From Lactobacillus sp. S2-2 (GTDB lineage Bacteria > Bacillota > Bacilli > Lactobacillales > Lactobacillaceae): a DNA stretch of 64,000 nucleotides. Location of the stretch: the NCBI RefSeq assembly GCF_021698855.1, contig NZ_WWFA01000002.1:180799-244798 (forward strand). The letters are read 5' to 3'. A program made the position numbers and the translations under genes. Below, piece by piece: positions 37,846-46,525 of this stretch; the stretch's first letter is position 1; each line of letters begins with the position of its first letter. The notes beneath the pieces were generated by a model. That model did not search any database and had not been told where the DNA came from. It was given only the letters and a program-made list of their open reading frames with translations.

Positions 37846-38703
37846 TTCAAAATCTTTTGTCCAACTTAATGCGATTGCACCTGATCCTAAATGAGTTCCA
37901 ATTACTGGACCAATATAACTTCTATAAAATTCTACATCAGGAAAATCAATTTCTAATTTTTCTTTCCACTTATCAGCTTCCTCAGTGGCATTTCCATCTA
38001 TAACAGTTGCTTTAATTGGATAATTCGCATTAGTAAGATCTTCTTTGAATTTATTTTCAAGATATTTAAATGCTCTTTTTTTAGATCTTACTTTGTCAAT
38101 TGCTACAATTTTATTTGTTTCAGCATCGAATGTTAAAATTGGTTTTATATTTAATAGATTACCTACAAATGCTGATGCATTAGATAATCTACCACCCTTA
38201 ACTAAATTATTTAAGTCATCAACAATAAATAATTCATCAATTGTTTTTCTGAAATTAATTAATTTATTTATAATTTCATCTTCTGAATATTTTTCTTTAA
38301 CTAATTTTGCAGCATAAATTGCTAAATCTGCCATTGGTCTTACTGTTAATCCGGAATTAAACGGAATTATTTTAATGTTATTTGTCATTGTTGAAATAGA
38401 TTCAACTTGTTTATAAAATCCAGAAATGGTGTCGGTTAAATGTATACTAATAACTGTTGAATAACCTTCATCTGCTAATTTATCATACATTTCAATCAAT
38501 TTACCGGTTGCTGGTTGAGATGTACTTGGTAAATTAGCACTATCTTCCATTTTTTTATAGAATTCTTTATTAGTTAAGTTTACGCCTTCTTCATAAACGT
38601 CTGAACCAAAAATAACATTTATTGGAATTACGTTTATGTTATATTTATTTATTTCTTCGTCAGATAAATAAGCTGTACTATCTGTTACAATTGCTATACT
38701 CAA
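37840..38703 (-). CDS. DegV family fatty-acid-binding protein (FakB-like)
   Basis: A 287-aa DegV protein. These bind fatty acids and, as FakB, present them to the kinase FakA to give acyl-phosphate, the substrate of PlsY. Family signs are IVTDSTAYLSDEEI at the start, LPSTSQPATGKLIEMY (Ser/Thr lipid-carboxylate site), SIHLTDTISGFY, NLVKGGRLSNASAFVG and GPVIGTHLGSGAIALSW. The start is TTG 38703 with GGTGGA upstream. It is 14 bases after the MarR-type gene, with which it forms an operon, and it sits next to the dif site. Confidence 0.88.
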   Translation of the reverse strand: MSIAIVTDSTAYLSDEEINKYNINVIPINVIFGSDVYEEGVNLTNKEFYKKMEDSANLPSTSQPATGKLIEMYDKLADEGYSTVISIHLTDTISGFYKQVESISTMTNNIKIIPFNSGLTVRPMADLAIYAAKLVKEKYSEDEIINKLINFRKTIDELFIVDDLNNLVKGGRLSNASAFVGNLLNIKPILTFDAETNKIVAIDKVRSKKRAFKYLENKFKEDLTNANYPIKATVIDGNATEEADKWKEKLEIDFPDVEFYRSYIGPVIGTHLGSGAIALSWTKDFEK

Positions 38704-38717
38704 TTTAATTTTCCACC

Positions 38718-39131
38718 TTATATTTTATTTAAACTATTATTTAATCTATTCATTAATATTTCTAAAAGTCTAATTTCTTCATCAGACCATTGTTTAAAAA
38801 TTTTATTTTTATTTTCATCGAAATTTTTTGTTATATTTATAAAACTTTTATTTCCTTTTTCATTTATAGTATAAATTAATTGCCTTTTATCTTTTCCGAT
38901 AGCTTTTTTTGAAATTAGTTTTTTATCAAATAAATTTTTTAGCTGCCTAGATAAAGTTGAAGCATCTAGGTTCATATTCTTTGATAATTTTTCTTGTGTA
39001 TTGATTTCTTCATTTATTTTAATTAATAACTGCCATTCAGAAATTGTAATATTTTCTTTTTTAGCAATACTTTTTAGTATTCTTGTATAATTTTTGCCTG
39101 AATCTCGAAGTGAATTTAAAATATCTATCAT
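38718..39131 (-). CDS. MarR family transcriptional regulator
   Basis: A 137-aa winged-helix regulator. The recognition helix region is NMDASTLSRQLKNLFDKKLI (about 57-76) and the wing has DKRQLIYTINEKG. It is the first gene of an operon with degV, so a role in controlling fatty-acid uptake or exchange is possible by context, but the ligand is unknown. It starts at ATG 39131 behind GGGAGG. An inverted repeat in its promoter (39,164-39,178) suggests autoregulation. Confidence 0.88.
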   Translation of the reverse strand: MIDILNSLRDSGKNYTRILKSIAKKENITISEWQLLIKINEEINTQEKLSKNMNLDASTLSRQLKNLFDKKLISKKAIGKDKRQLIYTINEKGNKSFINITKNFDENKNKIFKQWSDEEIRLLEILMNRLNNSLNKI

Positions 39132-39163
39132 AAAATACCTCCCAAATAATGATATAATAATTA

Positions 39164-39178
39164 ATTGTTATATACAAT
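39164..39178. promoter_or_regulatory. Possible MarR operator in the marR-rqcH divergent region
   Basis: ATTGT-TATAT-ACAAT is an inverted repeat of five-base half sites, the type of symmetric AT-rich site bound by MarR proteins. It overlaps the -35 (TTGTAT, - strand) of a possible marR promoter whose -10 would be TATCAT, 17 bases away. Confidence 0.4.
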
Positions 39179-39192
39179 AATCTTTTATTACT

Positions 39193-39221
39193 TTGCATTA
39201 ACAAAATTATATAGTTATACT
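39193..39221 (+). promoter_or_regulatory. Sigma-A type promoter of rqcH
   Basis: TTGCAT (39193-39198) and TATACT (39216-39221) with an exact 17-base spacer, 37 bases upstream of the rqcH start. Confidence 0.55.
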
Positions 39222-39257
39222 GTAATACACATAAATAGAAAGTGAGATGTTTTTAAA

Positions 39258-40958
39258 ATGGCTTTTGATGGTTCTTTTACTCACGCGATAACTAAGGAAT
39301 TAAATGAAAAACTTAAAAATAGTAGAATTTCTAAAATTAGTAACCCTTATGATAATGAATTAATTTTAACTATTAGATCAAATAAAAAAAATGTAAATTT
39401 ACTCCTGTCTGCAAATCCTAATTTTGCAAGAATTCAACTAAGTAATTATTCATTTAGTAATCCTTTAACACCATCTAATTTTGTCACAACATTAAGAAAA
39501 AAAATTAGTGGAAGTTTTATTAAAGAAATTCACCAAGTTGATAATGACAGAATTGTTCATATTCATCTAAATAGTAGAAATGAAATTGGTGATGAAGAAG
39601 AATTAATTTTAATTATCGAAATAATGGCACGTCATAGTAATATAATTTTAGTTAATAAAAAAGACAATTCAATTATTGATTCAATTAAAAGAATTGGTTC
39701 TGATCAAAATAGATATCGCTTATTGTTACCTGGAGCGACTTATATAAATCCGCCAAAACAGAATTTAATCAATCCATTTGAAATAACTGACTTTGAACCA
39801 ATAATTAATTTAAATAAAAAATATCCTAATGAAAATGTTTTAGCAACAAATTTAAATTCTTATTTACAAGGATTGAGTTATGAAACATCATTAGCATTAG
39901 CAAAGTTTATTCATAAAGATCTGAATGTAGAAAAACAGGTTATAAATTTTTTTGATAAATTTAATAATCCAACTCCTACTATTTTTATCAATGAAAAAGA
40001 GAAATTATCTTTTTCCCCTTTCTATTATTATGGGGACATAAAAAATAATTCTTATAATGATTTAAGTGAAATGCTTGATGATTACTTCGAACAAAAGGTT
40101 AAAACTGAACGTGTTAAAGAAAAAGGTTCACAAATAATTAAAGTCGTAAAAAATGAAATAAGTAAAAATAAAAAGAAAATTAAAAAGCTTGAGAAAACTT
40201 TAGAACAATCAAAAAATGCAGATATTTTTAGAATTAAAGGAGAAATATTAACCACCTATTTAGGTCAAGTTAATCCTGGAATGAAATCAATTAAATTACC
40301 TAATTTTTACGATAATTTAAACGATATTGAAATTAAATTGGATGAAACTTTATCACCTTCTAGTAATGCACAAAAATATTTTAAGTTATATCAAAAAAAT
40401 AAAAACGCTTCTAAATACGTAATAAATCAAATTGATATATCTAATAAAGAATTAGATTATTTTGAAAATATTAAAGATCAAGTTGAAATTGCTAATCCAA
40501 AAGATTTAGATGATATTAAAAATGAATTAATTAGTCAAAAGTATATTAAAAAAAATCAAAAATCAAAGAAAATTAATTCTAAAATTAAACTAAATAAACC
40601 TGAAGAATTTACATCCTCTGATGGGACAAAGATTTTAGTTGGTAAAAATAATCTTCAAAATGATAAATTAACGCTAAAATTTTCAGATAAAAGAGAATAC
40701 TGGCTTCATGCACAAAATATACATGGTTCACATGTGATAATAAAATCATTTGAACCATCAGAAGAAACTTTAATTGAAGCTGCTACTCTTGCATCTTATT
40801 TTTCTAAGGCTAAAGAATCGGCAAATGTTCCTGTTGATTATGTACAAGTAAAAAAAGTAAAGAAACCTAATGGATCTAAACCTGGATTTGTAACATATGA
40901 AGGTCAACAAACTTTATTTGTTACGCCAAAAAAAGAAATAGTTAATAATTTAAGATAA
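39258..40958 (+). CDS. rqcH: Rqc2/RqcH homologue, NFACT family (FbpA-like)
   Basis: A 566-aa NFACT protein. N-terminal MAFDGSFTHAITKELNEKL, the NFACT-N segment, is followed by a coiled-coil centre (about 285-400) and the C-terminal NFACT-R domain with REYWLHAQNIHGSHVII and DYVQVKKVKKPNGSKPGFV. Homologues in Bacillus add alanine tails to nascent chains on split 50S subunits (ribosome quality control); in streptococci and Listeria the same family is called fibronectin-binding FbpA/PavA. It has AAAGTGAG before ATG 39258 and faces carB, against which it terminates. Confidence 0.92.
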   Translation: MAFDGSFTHAITKELNEKLKNSRISKISNPYDNELILTIRSNKKNVNLLLSANPNFARIQLSNYSFSNPLTPSNFVTTLRKKISGSFIKEIHQVDNDRIVHIHLNSRNEIGDEEELILIIEIMARHSNIILVNKKDNSIIDSIKRIGSDQNRYRLLLPGATYINPPKQNLINPFEITDFEPIINLNKKYPNENVLATNLNSYLQGLSYETSLALAKFIHKDLNVEKQVINFFDKFNNPTPTIFINEKEKLSFSPFYYYGDIKNNSYNDLSEMLDDYFEQKVKTERVKEKGSQIIKVVKNEISKNKKKIKKLEKTLEQSKNADIFRIKGEILTTYLGQVNPGMKSIKLPNFYDNLNDIEIKLDETLSPSSNAQKYFKLYQKNKNASKYVINQIDISNKELDYFENIKDQVEIANPKDLDDIKNELISQKYIKKNQKSKKINSKIKLNKPEEFTSSDGTKILVGKNNLQNDKLTLKFSDKREYWLHAQNIHGSHVIIKSFEPSEETLIEAATLASYFSKAKESANVPVDYVQVKKVKKPNGSKPGFVTYEGQQTLFVTPKKEIVNNLR

Positions 40959-40959
40959 T

Positions 40960-40999
40960 AAAAAAATCCTCAAAATTATTTATTTGGGGATTTTTTTAT
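40960..40999. terminator. Bidirectional terminator between rqcH and carB
   Basis: AAATCCTCAAA pairs with TTTGGGGATTT (one wobble), 8-base loop, flanked by A and T runs. It overlaps the last codons of carB. Confidence 0.8.
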
Positions 41000-43492
41000 T
41001 GATAGCTTGGCACCAATTTCCTTTGATCTAGTAGGTAATACATTATCTGTTAAATCTAATGATTTAAATGGGAAAATACCTTCCATTTTGATTAATTCAG
41101 AATTATTAATTTCATTAATTTTATTTAATAATTGATCAATATCTAATTGATTAATTGAAATATCTATTAATACATTAATCCAATTAATGTTAGTTATATA
41201 ATTTAAAAAAATAGTTTCTGTAATTCTTAGAGGCCTAATTGAAGCTATTTTTGGGTTACCATTAGAATATTCAAAAATAACTTGAATTAAACCTTTTATA
41301 TTTTCTTTTTTAATTAATGTTTTAGCTTTAAAAGATAATTTATCTAAATCATAATTATGATTATTATTAAATGGAACATAATAATCAGTTAAATACTCAA
41401 TGTTTTTACTATTATTGTTACTTTCAGAACCAAATCCAACACTTGTAATTGGAATTATCTTTGAATCAATTACTAAATAATCTAAAGCAAAATCACCCTT
41501 TTCAGAATATATTACTGATTCTTTTTGGTTTGGCGGTAAAATTATCGAATTAATTTTAGAATTATTATTTAAACTATTAATTAAATAATGCCTATTTCCT
41601 GGAATAAAAACATATTTTGGATTCTCATTATTTATAATGTCTAAAATATCACTAATTTGGATTGGCTCGATATATTGTTTATCACTAATTAATGGAGATA
41701 AAGAAACAGAGTTTGGGTTATTATTTAAAATAATTGTTTTAAATCCTAATTCATGAAGCCTAATTGACATTTCTGAAGTATAAATATCTGAAGCTACATT
41801 AGGTCCTAAATTATTTTTTCCTTTTCCAATTATTAGCACTGATTTTCCTTGTTCTTTTTTTGATTCATTAAAAGATTCGTAACTGCTATAAAATGAATTG
41901 ATTTGAGAATCAAATTCCCCAGCAGATGGCTCTATCATTTTATACGTAAGATGGTTATTAATTGTATTTGAAATATCTTTTATTTTATTAACATCAATTT
42001 TCCATATTTCTGATAAAATACTATCTCCAAGCCCTAATTTATGTGCTAATCTAATTGAATTATCATTAAGCTTATTTTTTCTTATTTCGTTAATTCCATC
42101 TACGATGTTAGAAATTATTTTAAAATAAAAAATATTCATTTTTGTTATTTCGGTTAAATCAGATAATGGATATTTTCTTCTAACTGCTTCAAAAATAATC
42201 AAAATTTGTAAATTGGTTGGATGAATTAATTCACTTACTATTTCATCTTCGGTTAAATCAGAATAATCCGGGAAAATATCTTTAGGACTAGACTCAGAGC
42301 TTCTTAGTGCTTTCATTAAAGCAGCTTCAGGAGTTCTTCCAATTCCTATTGCTGAACCAATTGTCTTGATTTTTGTTGATAATTTTCTATTTATTTTTGG
42401 AAATTCATCAAATGGCCAAATTGGTATTCTAACAGTTATATGATCACTAATTGGTTCCAATAATGCTGTATTTTTATTGTAATTATTAGGTAATTCAATT
42501 TTATCTATTTCATAATTTAATAATAAATAAGAAGCCACATACTCAAGTGGATAACCATTGGAATTTGATGATAATGCTGTACTCATATTGAAATATGGAT
42601 TTATTTTTAAAACAAAAATTTCATCAGTTTCAACATTTAACGAAAATTGAATATGGCATACACCTTTTATTCGTAATATTTCAATTACTTTAAAAGATAT
42701 ATTTCTCATAGTTTGATATTGTGAATCAGTTAAGGTTTGTACTGGTGAAAATACAACAGAATCAGTTGAATTGATTCCTACGGGATTCATATTCTCTAAA
42801 GAAGAAATTAAATTTTTATTACCATTTTTATCTCTAATTGTCACTGTTTCAATTTCTTTGTATCCTACAATATCTTTTTCAATCGAAACTTTATTCACAT
42901 TAGATTTATCTAGGCCATCATCAACAGCATCAATTAATTCATCTACATTTTTACAAATAACACGGTTAATCTTAACTTTTGCATCAATTGATTTAACTGA
43001 AACCGGAAATCCAATTTTATTACTTATACTTAAGGCCTCTTCATAATTTGAGACAAAATTAGATGTGATAATATGAACATTTTGATCAATTAATGTTTGT
43101 CGTAATTTAAAATTGTTATTCATTAATTCAACACTATTATCATCAAGCCCAAGTAATTTAATATTATTATTTTTAATAATGTCTTTTTTTATCAATCTTC
43201 CTAAAACTTTTAAAGCTGTTTTTCCACCAAATACAGCTGTAATTGCATCAATTTGATTATTTTCAATTATATTCTCTACATTACTAGTATTAATAGGTTT
43301 AATAAATAAATTTTCTTTAGATATTTTTTCTAACATAATTGAAAAAGGATTATTATCAATTAGATATATATTTATACCCATTTTTTTGTAAATATCAAAT
43401 GCTTGAAATGCAGCAGCGTCTTGTTCACTTTCATGACCAAAATCAGATGGTCCTCCACCCAGGATTAGAATTGATTCAATTTTTTTATCCAT
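40976..43492 (-). CDS. carB: Degenerate carbamoyl-phosphate synthase large subunit-like protein
   Basis: An 838-aa protein, about 220 residues shorter than normal CarB. The first synthetase half is recognisable (ILILGGGPSDFGHES, LTDSQYQTMRNISF, INPYFNMSTAL) but has lost key features: the ATP-grasp glycine loop after the FPVIVRP-type segment is replaced by SIDAKVKIN, the metal-ligand Glu is Lys296, and the following Arg of NPR is Tyr. The second half keeps a pre-ATP-grasp-like region (VLIIGKGKNNLGP) but most of its ATP-grasp domain and the C-terminal MGS-like allosteric domain are absent. The frame is open throughout. Normal CPS activity is very unlikely. It is three bases behind carA in the same operon. 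Confidence 0.75.
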   Translation of the reverse strand: MDKKIESILILGGGPSDFGHESEQDAAAFQAFDIYKKMGINIYLIDNNPFSIMLEKISKENLFIKPINTSNVENIIENNQIDAITAVFGGKTALKVLGRLIKKDIIKNNNIKLLGLDDNSVELMNNNFKLRQTLIDQNVHIITSNFVSNYEEALSISNKIGFPVSVKSIDAKVKINRVICKNVDELIDAVDDGLDKSNVNKVSIEKDIVGYKEIETVTIRDKNGNKNLISSLENMNPVGINSTDSVVFSPVQTLTDSQYQTMRNISFKVIEILRIKGVCHIQFSLNVETDEIFVLKINPYFNMSTALSSNSNGYPLEYVASYLLLNYEIDKIELPNNYNKNTALLEPISDHITVRIPIWPFDEFPKINRKLSTKIKTIGSAIGIGRTPEAALMKALRSSESSPKDIFPDYSDLTEDEIVSELIHPTNLQILIIFEAVRRKYPLSDLTEITKMNIFYFKIISNIVDGINEIRKNKLNDNSIRLAHKLGLGDSILSEIWKIDVNKIKDISNTINNHLTYKMIEPSAGEFDSQINSFYSSYESFNESKKEQGKSVLIIGKGKNNLGPNVASDIYTSEMSIRLHELGFKTIILNNNPNSVSLSPLISDKQYIEPIQISDILDIINNENPKYVFIPGNRHYLINSLNNNSKINSIILPPNQKESVIYSEKGDFALDYLVIDSKIIPITSVGFGSESNNNSKNIEYLTDYYVPFNNNHNYDLDKLSFKAKTLIKKENIKGLIQVIFEYSNGNPKIASIRPLRITETIFLNYITNINWINVLIDISINQLDIDQLLNKINEINNSELIKMEGIFPFKSLDLTDNVLPTRSKEIGAKLSIKKSPNK

Positions 43493-43495
43493 TGA

Positions 43496-44572
43496 TTATT
43501 GACCTCGCTTAGAATTAATGCTTTCTAGAAATTCATCAAAAATATCTGCACTATCATTTGGACCAGCAGCTCCATCTGGAGAAAACTGAACTGTAAATGC
43601 AGGATATTCTCTATGTCTTAATCCTTGAACTGTCCCATTAATTAAGTCTATATGTGTTGTAATCAAATTTTTAAGGTCAGTTGAATTATTTTTTACAGCA
43701 AAATCTTGAGATTGATTGGCATATATAATTTGATTAGTAATTATTTTTTTGATTGGATGATTACTACCATGATGACCAATCCCTAATTTTATTATTTCAG
43801 CTCCATTAGCTAAAGCAAATAATTCATGTCCTAATCCCATCGCAAATAAAGGAATTTTAGTTTGAATTAATTTAATTGTCTTTAAAACTTCTTCATTTAC
43901 TTCTAGAGGATTACCTGGACCAGTAGATAAAACGATGCCTTCTGGATCAAGATTAATAATATCTTGATATGCACTATTCCATGGAAGAACAACAATATTA
44001 CAGTTTCTTTTAGATAATTGTCTTAATATACCTTCCTTTAGACCAAAATCTAATACAATAATTGTCTTTCCACTACCAGGTATTAAATAAGGTTTATTAA
44101 TAGCAACAGTTTGAATCTGTTGATTATTTAAGACAGTGGCATTTAATTGATTAAATGCATGCTCATCATTAACATCAACAATGCTTGCTTTCATTACACC
44201 ATTTTTATTTATGTGCTTCATTAATTGTCTTGTATCAATTCCTTCAATTCCAGGAATTTCTCTTTGTTTTAAAAATGTACCTAATGATAATTTTTTTAAA
44301 TGATTAATGGAAATATCAGTATATTCATTAACTACGACTCCTTGAATACTTGAAAAAATAGATTCGTAATTTTTTCGGTTTATTCCTATGTTACCAATTG
44401 ATGACTGTGAAAAAGCAACAATTTGGTTATGATAAATAGGATTTGTAATTGTTTCTTGATAACCGTTAATATTACTGGTTATGATTAATTCTCCTGTTTT
44501 AGTAGCATCAGAACCAAATGATACTCCTTCAAAAGATGTACCATCCTCAAGTATTAAGTATCTTTTTTTCAT
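43496..44572 (-). CDS. carA: CarA-like protein lacking the glutaminase catalytic residues
   Basis: A 358-aa protein with the full CarA layout: an N-terminal small-subunit domain (ILEDGTSFEG, NGYQETITNP, GIEGIDTRQLMKHI) and a class I glutamine amidotransferase-like domain (VLDFGLKEGILR, STGPGNPLEV). The catalytic nucleophile is replaced: GICLGHQ reads AMGLGHE, with Gly246 (codon GGA) in place of Cys. The His/Glu pair of the QYHPEA segment is Ser331 and Asp333 (QFSPDG). The glutamine-binding QNHG is QSQD. The protein therefore cannot be a normal glutaminase. It sits 22 bases after pyrR and is followed by an equally degenerate carB. Confidence 0.85.
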   Translation of the reverse strand: MKKRYLILEDGTSFEGVSFGSDATKTGELIITSNINGYQETITNPIYHNQIVAFSQSSIGNIGINRKNYESIFSSIQGVVVNEYTDISINHLKKLSLGTFLKQREIPGIEGIDTRQLMKHINKNGVMKASIVDVNDEHAFNQLNATVLNNQQIQTVAINKPYLIPGSGKTIIVLDFGLKEGILRQLSKRNCNIVVLPWNSAYQDIINLDPEGIVLSTGPGNPLEVNEEVLKTIKLIQTKIPLFAMGLGHELFALANGAEIIKLGIGHHGSNHPIKKIITNQIIYANQSQDFAVKNNSTDLKNLITTHIDLINGTVQGLRHREYPAFTVQFSPDGAAGPNDSADIFDEFLESINSKRGQ

Positions 44573-44594
44573 TATTAAGACCTCAAATTATTTA

Positions 44595-45122
44595 TTATTC
44601 GATTTCTACTACATCTTTTCCATCAATTTCGTTAACTAAAACCTGAATTTTTTCTTTTTGTGAGCTAGGAATATTTTTACCAACAAAATCGGCTCTGATT
44701 GGTAATTCCCTATGCCCTCTATCAATCAAAACTGCTAAACTAATACGATTAGGTCTTCCTAATTCATTAATTGCACCCAAAGCAGCTCTTACAGTTCTTC
44801 CTGTATATAGTACATCATCAATTAAAACGATGTTTTGATTATTTATATCAATATTATTTTCAGAGAAAGCAACTTGATTATTCGTTTTTTCTTTATCTTT
44901 ATTATCATCACGATATTTAGTTACATCTAATTCAACAATTGGAACTGATGTATTTTCTAATTGTTCTAATCTATTTTGAATTCTTTTTGCTAGATAAACC
45001 CCTCTAGTTTTTATACCCACTAATACTAGATTATTTATTCCTTTATTTCTTTCAATTATTTCATAAGTTATTCTGGTTAATGCTCTTTGCATTGCCATAC
45101 TATCAATAACTACTTTACTCAT
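44595..45122 (-). CDS. pyrR: Bifunctional pyrimidine operon regulator / uracil phosphoribosyltransferase PyrR
   Basis: A 175-aa PyrR with its PRPP motif [17 protein letters not shown] intact, [14 protein letters not shown] near residue 38, and [21 protein letters not shown] at the C-terminus. PyrR binds pyr mRNA attenuators in the presence of UMP. Here, however, the gaps to neighbours are 10 and 22 bases, leaving no room for an attenuator, and no pyrB, pyrC, pyrD, pyrE or pyrF follows. Targets, if any, are elsewhere. It is encoded in the operon ebsA-fhs-lspA-rluD-pyrR-carA-carB. Confidence 0.95.
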   Translation of the reverse strand: MSKVVIDSMAMQRALTRITYEIIERNKGINNLVLVGIKTRGVYLAKRIQNRLEQLENTSVPIVELDVTKYRDDNKDKEKTNNQVAFSENNIDINNQNIVLIDDVLYTGRTVRAALGAINELGRPNRISLAVLIDRGHRELPIRADFVGKNIPSSQKEKIQVLVNEIDGKDVVEIE

Positions 45123-45132
45123 AAAAAATCTC

Positions 45133-46041
45133 CTATTTATTTTTTAAATTATTAAGTACTTTCTCAAAATATTCTGGTAATGGTACTTCAAATAATAAAT
45201 CTTCATTTGTTTTTGGATGTTTAAATCCTAAAACTTTAGCATGTAAAAACTGCCCATGTCCTTGAATCGTTTTTCTTGGACCATATAAAGGATCACCAAC
45301 TAAAGGATGTCCAATATACTTCATATGAACTCTTATTTGATGAGTTCTACCTGTCTTTAGTTCGCACTCAATCAAAGTATAGTCTTGGTTAAACCTTTTA
45401 AGGACATTAAATTTAGTTTCTGCAAATCTTCCGTCTGAAACAATAGCTTGTTTTTTTCGATCATTTTTTGATCGACCAATCGGTGCTTTAATTGTTCCAG
45501 ATTGTTCTTTTATATTTCCATGAACTAAGGCAATGTATTTACGTTTATTAGTTTTATTTTTTAGCTGTTCTGATAAAGATTCATGAGCCATTTGAGATTT
45601 AGCTACCATCAAAAGACCTGAAGTGTCTTTATCAATTCTATGAACAATTCCTGGCCTAATTGAACCATTTATAGGAGACAATTTTGTATGATACAATAAC
45701 GCATTAACAAGTGTTTCATCTGGGTGTCCAGGTGATGGATGAACTACCATTCCCTCAGGTTTATTGATAACAATTACATCTTCATCTTCATAAATAATAT
45801 CTAAAGGTATATTTTGTGGTGTCAAATTTATTTCTTCAGGTTCAGGTATTTCAATCGAAATTCTATCTTTTTGTTGTACTTTATATTTTGGTTTTTCTTT
45901 ATGTTCATTAACATCTACAAAATTATTTTCAATTAAATTTTGAGCTCGAGATCTACTGATTTCATCAAAAGCTTCTGAAATGACTTTATCTAATCTTCCA
46001 ACTTCATTATTAATTATCAAATTTATTTTTTTATTACTCAT
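45133..46041 (-). CDS. rluD: RluD-family 23S rRNA pseudouridine synthase
   Basis: A 302-aa RluA-family enzyme. An S4 RNA-binding domain (about 12-75, [22 protein letters not shown]) is followed by the catalytic domain with [16 protein letters not shown] (catalytic Asp) and [14 protein letters not shown]. Position immediately after lspA and before pyrR matches ylyB of Bacillus. It overlaps the lspA end by 8 bases. Exact target uridines cannot be read from sequence. Confidence 0.95.
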   Translation of the reverse strand: MSNKKINLIINNEVGRLDKVISEAFDEISRSRAQNLIENNFVDVNEHKEKPKYKVQQKDRISIEIPEPEEINLTPQNIPLDIIYEDEDVIVINKPEGMVVHPSPGHPDETLVNALLYHTKLSPINGSIRPGIVHRIDKDTSGLLMVAKSQMAHESLSEQLKNKTNKRKYIALVHGNIKEQSGTIKAPIGRSKNDRKKQAIVSDGRFAETKFNVLKRFNQDYTLIECELKTGRTHQIRVHMKYIGHPLVGDPLYGPRKTIQGHGQFLHAKVLGFKHPKTNEDLLFEVPLPEYFEKVLNNLKNK

Positions 46042-46525
46042 TTATTTCATCATCCTTTAATATTGCATATACCAATATAATCATTCCAATAACCATACAA
46101 GAATCTGCAAAATTAAAAATAGGAAAATTTATAAAATCAAGTTGAATCATATCAGTAACAAATCCGAATCTAATTCGATCAATGAAATTTCCAATTGTAC
46201 CAGAAATTGCTAAGGTTAATGCTATTAAATAAGGTAATTTATTTATTTTTTTTATTAAAAAATAAATAAAAATAAATAACGCTACAATTGATGTTAAAAA
46301 TAAGAAAATGGTCTGTCCTTGTAAAATACTCCAAGCAGCACCATAATTTCTAATATTTGTAATTGAAAATAAATTATCAACAATATTTATTGATTCATTT
46401 ATTTTTATATTTTTATTTATCCAATATTTTGAGAGTTGATCTAATAAAATGAGTAATATAATTAATATGCTTGAAAATAAAATTCTTTTATTTTTAGAAT
46501 AATCCTTTAATTTTTCCATTTTCAT
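46034..46525 (-). CDS. lspA: Signal peptidase II (lipoprotein signal peptidase)
   Basis: A 163-aa four-helix membrane protease that cleaves prolipoproteins after lipidation. Conserved features are LLILLDQLSKYWI, ITNIRNYGAAWSIL, GTIGNFIDRIRFG with the first catalytic Asp, and FNFADSCMVIG with the second. The start is uncertain: ATG 46525, ATG 46519 and TTG 46528 lie inside the end of fhs and none has a strong ribosome binding site, so translation probably depends on fhs. The overlap with fhs is about 30 bases. Confidence 0.93.
   Translation of the reverse strand: MKMEKLKDYSKNKRILFSSILIILLILLDQLSKYWINKNIKINESINIVDNLFSITNIRNYGAAWSILQGQTIFLFLTSIVALFIFIYFLIKKINKLPYLIALTLAISGTIGNFIDRIRFGFVTDMIQLDFINFPIFNFADSCMVIGMIILVYAILKDDEINE

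Noticed and set aside
42771..43046. A 91-codon + strand frame opposite the carB-like gene
   Set aside because: Antisense shadow; no ribosome binding site and no recognisable domain.
44573..44594. A PyrR attenuator between pyrR and carA
   Set aside because: Only 22 bases separate the genes, too short for an antiterminator/terminator pair.
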